Assembly: GCA_037447455.1 (NCBI GenBank)
Contig: JBBIGQ010000006.1
Span: forward strand, 98,176 to 162,175
Source of the DNA: BPGX01 sp037447455
GTDB lineage: Bacteria; Bacteroidota; Bacteroidia; B-17B0; Aurantibacillaceae
Length of the DNA: 64,000 bases
Direction of reading: 5' to 3'
Shown one piece after another: positions 62,280 through 64,000 of this stretch. Both the position numbers and the translations under genes were made by a program. The notes below the pieces were generated by a model, which saw nothing but the letters and a program-made list of their open reading frames with translations, was not told the origin of the DNA and made no database searches. The first letter of the stretch is position 1; every line of letters starts with the position of its first letter.

Positions 62280-64000
62280 ATGAGAAAACTATTCGTCGTT
62301 TTTATTGTTTTGTTGTCTATTAAAATAAGTGCTCAATCTACATTTCGTATTAGTTATGATGTAGCAAGTTTTGATTTAGCTGGTGGAATGGTTGTTACAC
62401 CAGCCAATGAATATGTATTTGCTGGTACAAATGCTTCCTTTATACCATATTATGGGAATATTGTGAAATTAGATAATACCGGAAGTGTGTTATGGGCAAA
62501 GGCCTATACAGGAGGTATTGCCACGACTTTTAACGATTTGAAGTATGTTAGCACTGGTGGATTTATTGCCTGTGGACAATCTTCTAGTGGGGGCGCAATC
62601 CTTGTAAGGGTAGATAATAATGGGAATGTTATTTGGGCGAAAAGATATTTATTGCCAGATTTTAGCGGTAGTAAAACTTCAAATGAATTTTTCAATTCAA
62701 TGATTGAAACAAGTGATGGGGGATTCTTAGCGGTTGGTGGAGTAGATTATTTCTGGGATGGTTGGAGTCCTGTTACTGTTGATACAACTAGTTTTTTTGC
62801 TATAAAAGTAAATTCAACCGGTAATTTGCAATGGAGTAGGGTATGGACCATCAGTACACCCCAGCCCGACGAAAGTTATTTTATGGATTGTGCTGAGTCA
62901 TCAGATGGTTATTTATTAGTTGGACAATCTGCTGACGGCTCTCAAACTATGAGTAATGGAGATTATCCTTCAGATGCCTTTTTTGTTAAAGTGAACAAAA
63001 CCACAGGCGCTAATGTATACATCAACCGATTTGGAAACGGGAATACTACATCTCAAGGTATAAATGGGGTTATTACACTTTCATCCGGACATTTTCTAAT
63101 GGGTGGTTATGATGATATACATGCTTTTGTGGCTCGTTTACAAGGCACTGGGACATCTGCTACGCAGTTATTTGGTAGGAGAATAAATGGGGCATCTTTT
63201 CCTCTTTCACAATATGTTATTCAAGATTTAATGGAAAATTCTGACGGAAATTATTCTTTTATTGGATGGCGTATTGCTGGTTTGTTCCCAACCTTGAATT
63301 CTGCAATTATTAAAATGAATAGTAGCACAGGAGCAATTATGTTAGGAAAAACGTATGCTCCGATAGGATTATCTTCAATTTTACCAGAAGGAGGAATTGT
63401 GCCCTCTGACCAGGGTTATTTCTTTGTTTGTACGGATCAACAAGTTTCGGGATTTAATTATAATGTTATCAGGACAGATAACAATGGGGATATTGGACTA
63501 TCTGTTTCAGGATGTACCAATACCTCGGTTAATCCCTCTACTAACGCTTACAATATTACTTTTCAAGCAATTACAACATCCACCTATAACAATGCCACGG
63601 AGGGCTCATTTTCCCCGATAGTTACCAATTTATCTCCAACTAATAATACACATTGTTTAAATTGTAATATCACTATTGTTCCATCCCCTACAGCAACTCC
63701 CAATCCGATTTGTGCAGGGCAAAGTGCTACGATAAGTATTACAAACACAGTAAGCGGATACAATTATAATGTATACACATCTTCTTCAGGAGGAACTTCA
63801 ATTGGTTCAGCACCTTTGTCTGTTTCACCTGTTAATACTACAACTTACTATATCGAAGTTCAATCACAGTCCAATCCATCGTGTATCAGCGCTACTCGTA
63901 CGCCTGTTACAGTAACGGTTAATCCTTCGCCTAATCTTTCATTGAATGCTTCGCCTAATCCTATTTGTAGTGGCAGTACTTTAACTCTGTCTGTTTCGGG
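62280..64000 (+). CDS. Large secreted surface protein, 3' end outside the window
   Basis: An open frame with no stop continues past the right edge (at least 573 codons). It starts with a signal peptide (about MRKLFVVFIVLLSIKISAQ). The first 420 or so residues contain repeated units with phrases such as ETSDGGFLAVGG, ESSDGYLLVGQS, ENSDGNYSFIGW and KVNSTGNLQW, in the style of Bacteroidota beta-propeller-like secreted proteins. From about residue 460 Ig-like modules begin (PNPICAGQSATISIT, then PNPICSGSTLTLSVSG). Such proteins usually end in a type IX sorting domain, which would lie beyond the edge. Likely a cell-surface or secreted protein; a specific role is unknown. Confidence 0.85.
   Translation, partial: MRKLFVVFIVLLSIKISAQSTFRISYDVASFDLAGGMVVTPANEYVFAGTNASFIPYYGNIVKLDNTGSVLWAKAYTGGIATTFNDLKYVSTGGFIACGQSSSGGAILVRVDNNGNVIWAKRYLLPDFSGSKTSNEFFNSMIETSDGGFLAVGGVDYFWDGWSPVTVDTTSFFAIKVNSTGNLQWSRVWTISTPQPDESYFMDCAESSDGYLLVGQSADGSQTMSNGDYPSDAFFVKVNKTTGANVYINRFGNGNTTSQGINGVITLSSGHFLMGGYDDIHAFVARLQGTGTSATQLFGRRINGASFPLSQYVIQDLMENSDGNYSFIGWRIAGLFPTLNSAIIKMNSSTGAIMLGKTYAPIGLSSILPEGGIVPSDQGYFFVCTDQQVSGFNYNVIRTDNNGDIGLSVSGCTNTSVNPSTNAYNITFQAITTSTYNNATEGSFSPIVTNLSPTNNTHCLNCNITIVPSPTATPNPICAGQSATISITNTVSGYNYNVYTSSSGGTSIGSAPLSVSPVNTTTYYIEVQSQSNPSCISATRTPVTVTVNPSPNLSLNASPNPICSGSTLTLSVS

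Noticed and set aside
62098..62280. Integrated element at tRNA-Ala
   Set aside because: No integrase, no repeat of the tRNA 3' end and no phage genes are visible near it inside the window.

Overview
The window is chromosomal DNA from a member of the Bacteroidota. It is AT-rich and starts are preceded by A-rich leaders instead of Shine-Dalgarno sites. Promoters match the phylum's TTTG / TAnnTTTG consensus. It carries the type IX secretion protein PorV, a giant surface protein with SprB repeats and a gliding-motility-type C-terminal sorting domain, ribosomal proteins THX and type-B L31, and lpxB, which marks a Gram-negative envelope. Below phylum level the sequence alone does not settle the identity. 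No insertion sequence, prophage, plasmid function or CRISPR array was seen. Most of the window is core genome.

Layout. 1-6.9 kb (mostly minus strand): a headless surface-protein fragment at the left edge, then pssA, a phosphohexomutase, purH, tRNA-His, ATP-type PEP carboxykinase and a nitrilase-family amidase. 7-9.5 kb: tRNA-Glu, a frameshifted rlmB-type methyltransferase, a DinB-like protein, a small exported protein and L31. 9.6-18 kb: a copper-type P1B ATPase, an arginase-family hydrolase, two membrane proteins of unknown function, a SpoIID-domain protein, lpxB and a sulfotransferase. 18-26 kb: one 2623-residue adhesin-like protein with 21 SprB-type repeats. 26-29 kb: accA, an unannotated 37-residue membrane miniprotein overlapping tatA, and porV. 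29-37.4 kb (minus): uvrB, a VWA membrane protein, xseB-xseA, an NlpC/P60 hydrolase, an outer-membrane protein and tatC. 37.7-41 kb: tRNA-Pro, a tandem 88-bp duplication, THX, lpdA and clpX. 41-46.4 kb: a lipoprotein, a Leu/Phe/Val dehydrogenase, YqeY-like, Nif3-like and zinc-ribbon coiled-coil proteins, and an O-methyltransferase. 46.4-52.5 kb: a TonB-dependent receptor, a glycosyltransferase and gyrA. 52.6-62.1 kb: a long plus-strand series (yraN, prmC, M23 peptidase, APC permease, serine hydrolase, lipoprotein, DUF721, M28 peptidase, purN, cysteine desulfurase). tRNA-Ala follows, and a second large secreted protein runs off the right edge.

How the genes fit together. Envelope and secretion form the main theme: Sec-dependent export with PorV for type IX substrates, both Tat components (in two separate loci), lipid A synthesis, peptidoglycan-active enzymes (SpoIID, NlpC/P60, M23) and at least two large surface proteins. 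The rest is housekeeping: purine synthesis (purH, purN), DNA repair and topology (uvrB, xseAB, gyrA), translation, proteolysis and central carbon metabolism.

The observations most worth checking are the tandem 88-bp element upstream of THX, the tatA-coupled miniprotein, the A9 frameshift in rlmB, the 21-repeat adhesin with a conserved cysteine pair per repeat, and the strict 21-nt spacing seen in four promoters. I saw no clear evidence of a wholly new multi-gene system.
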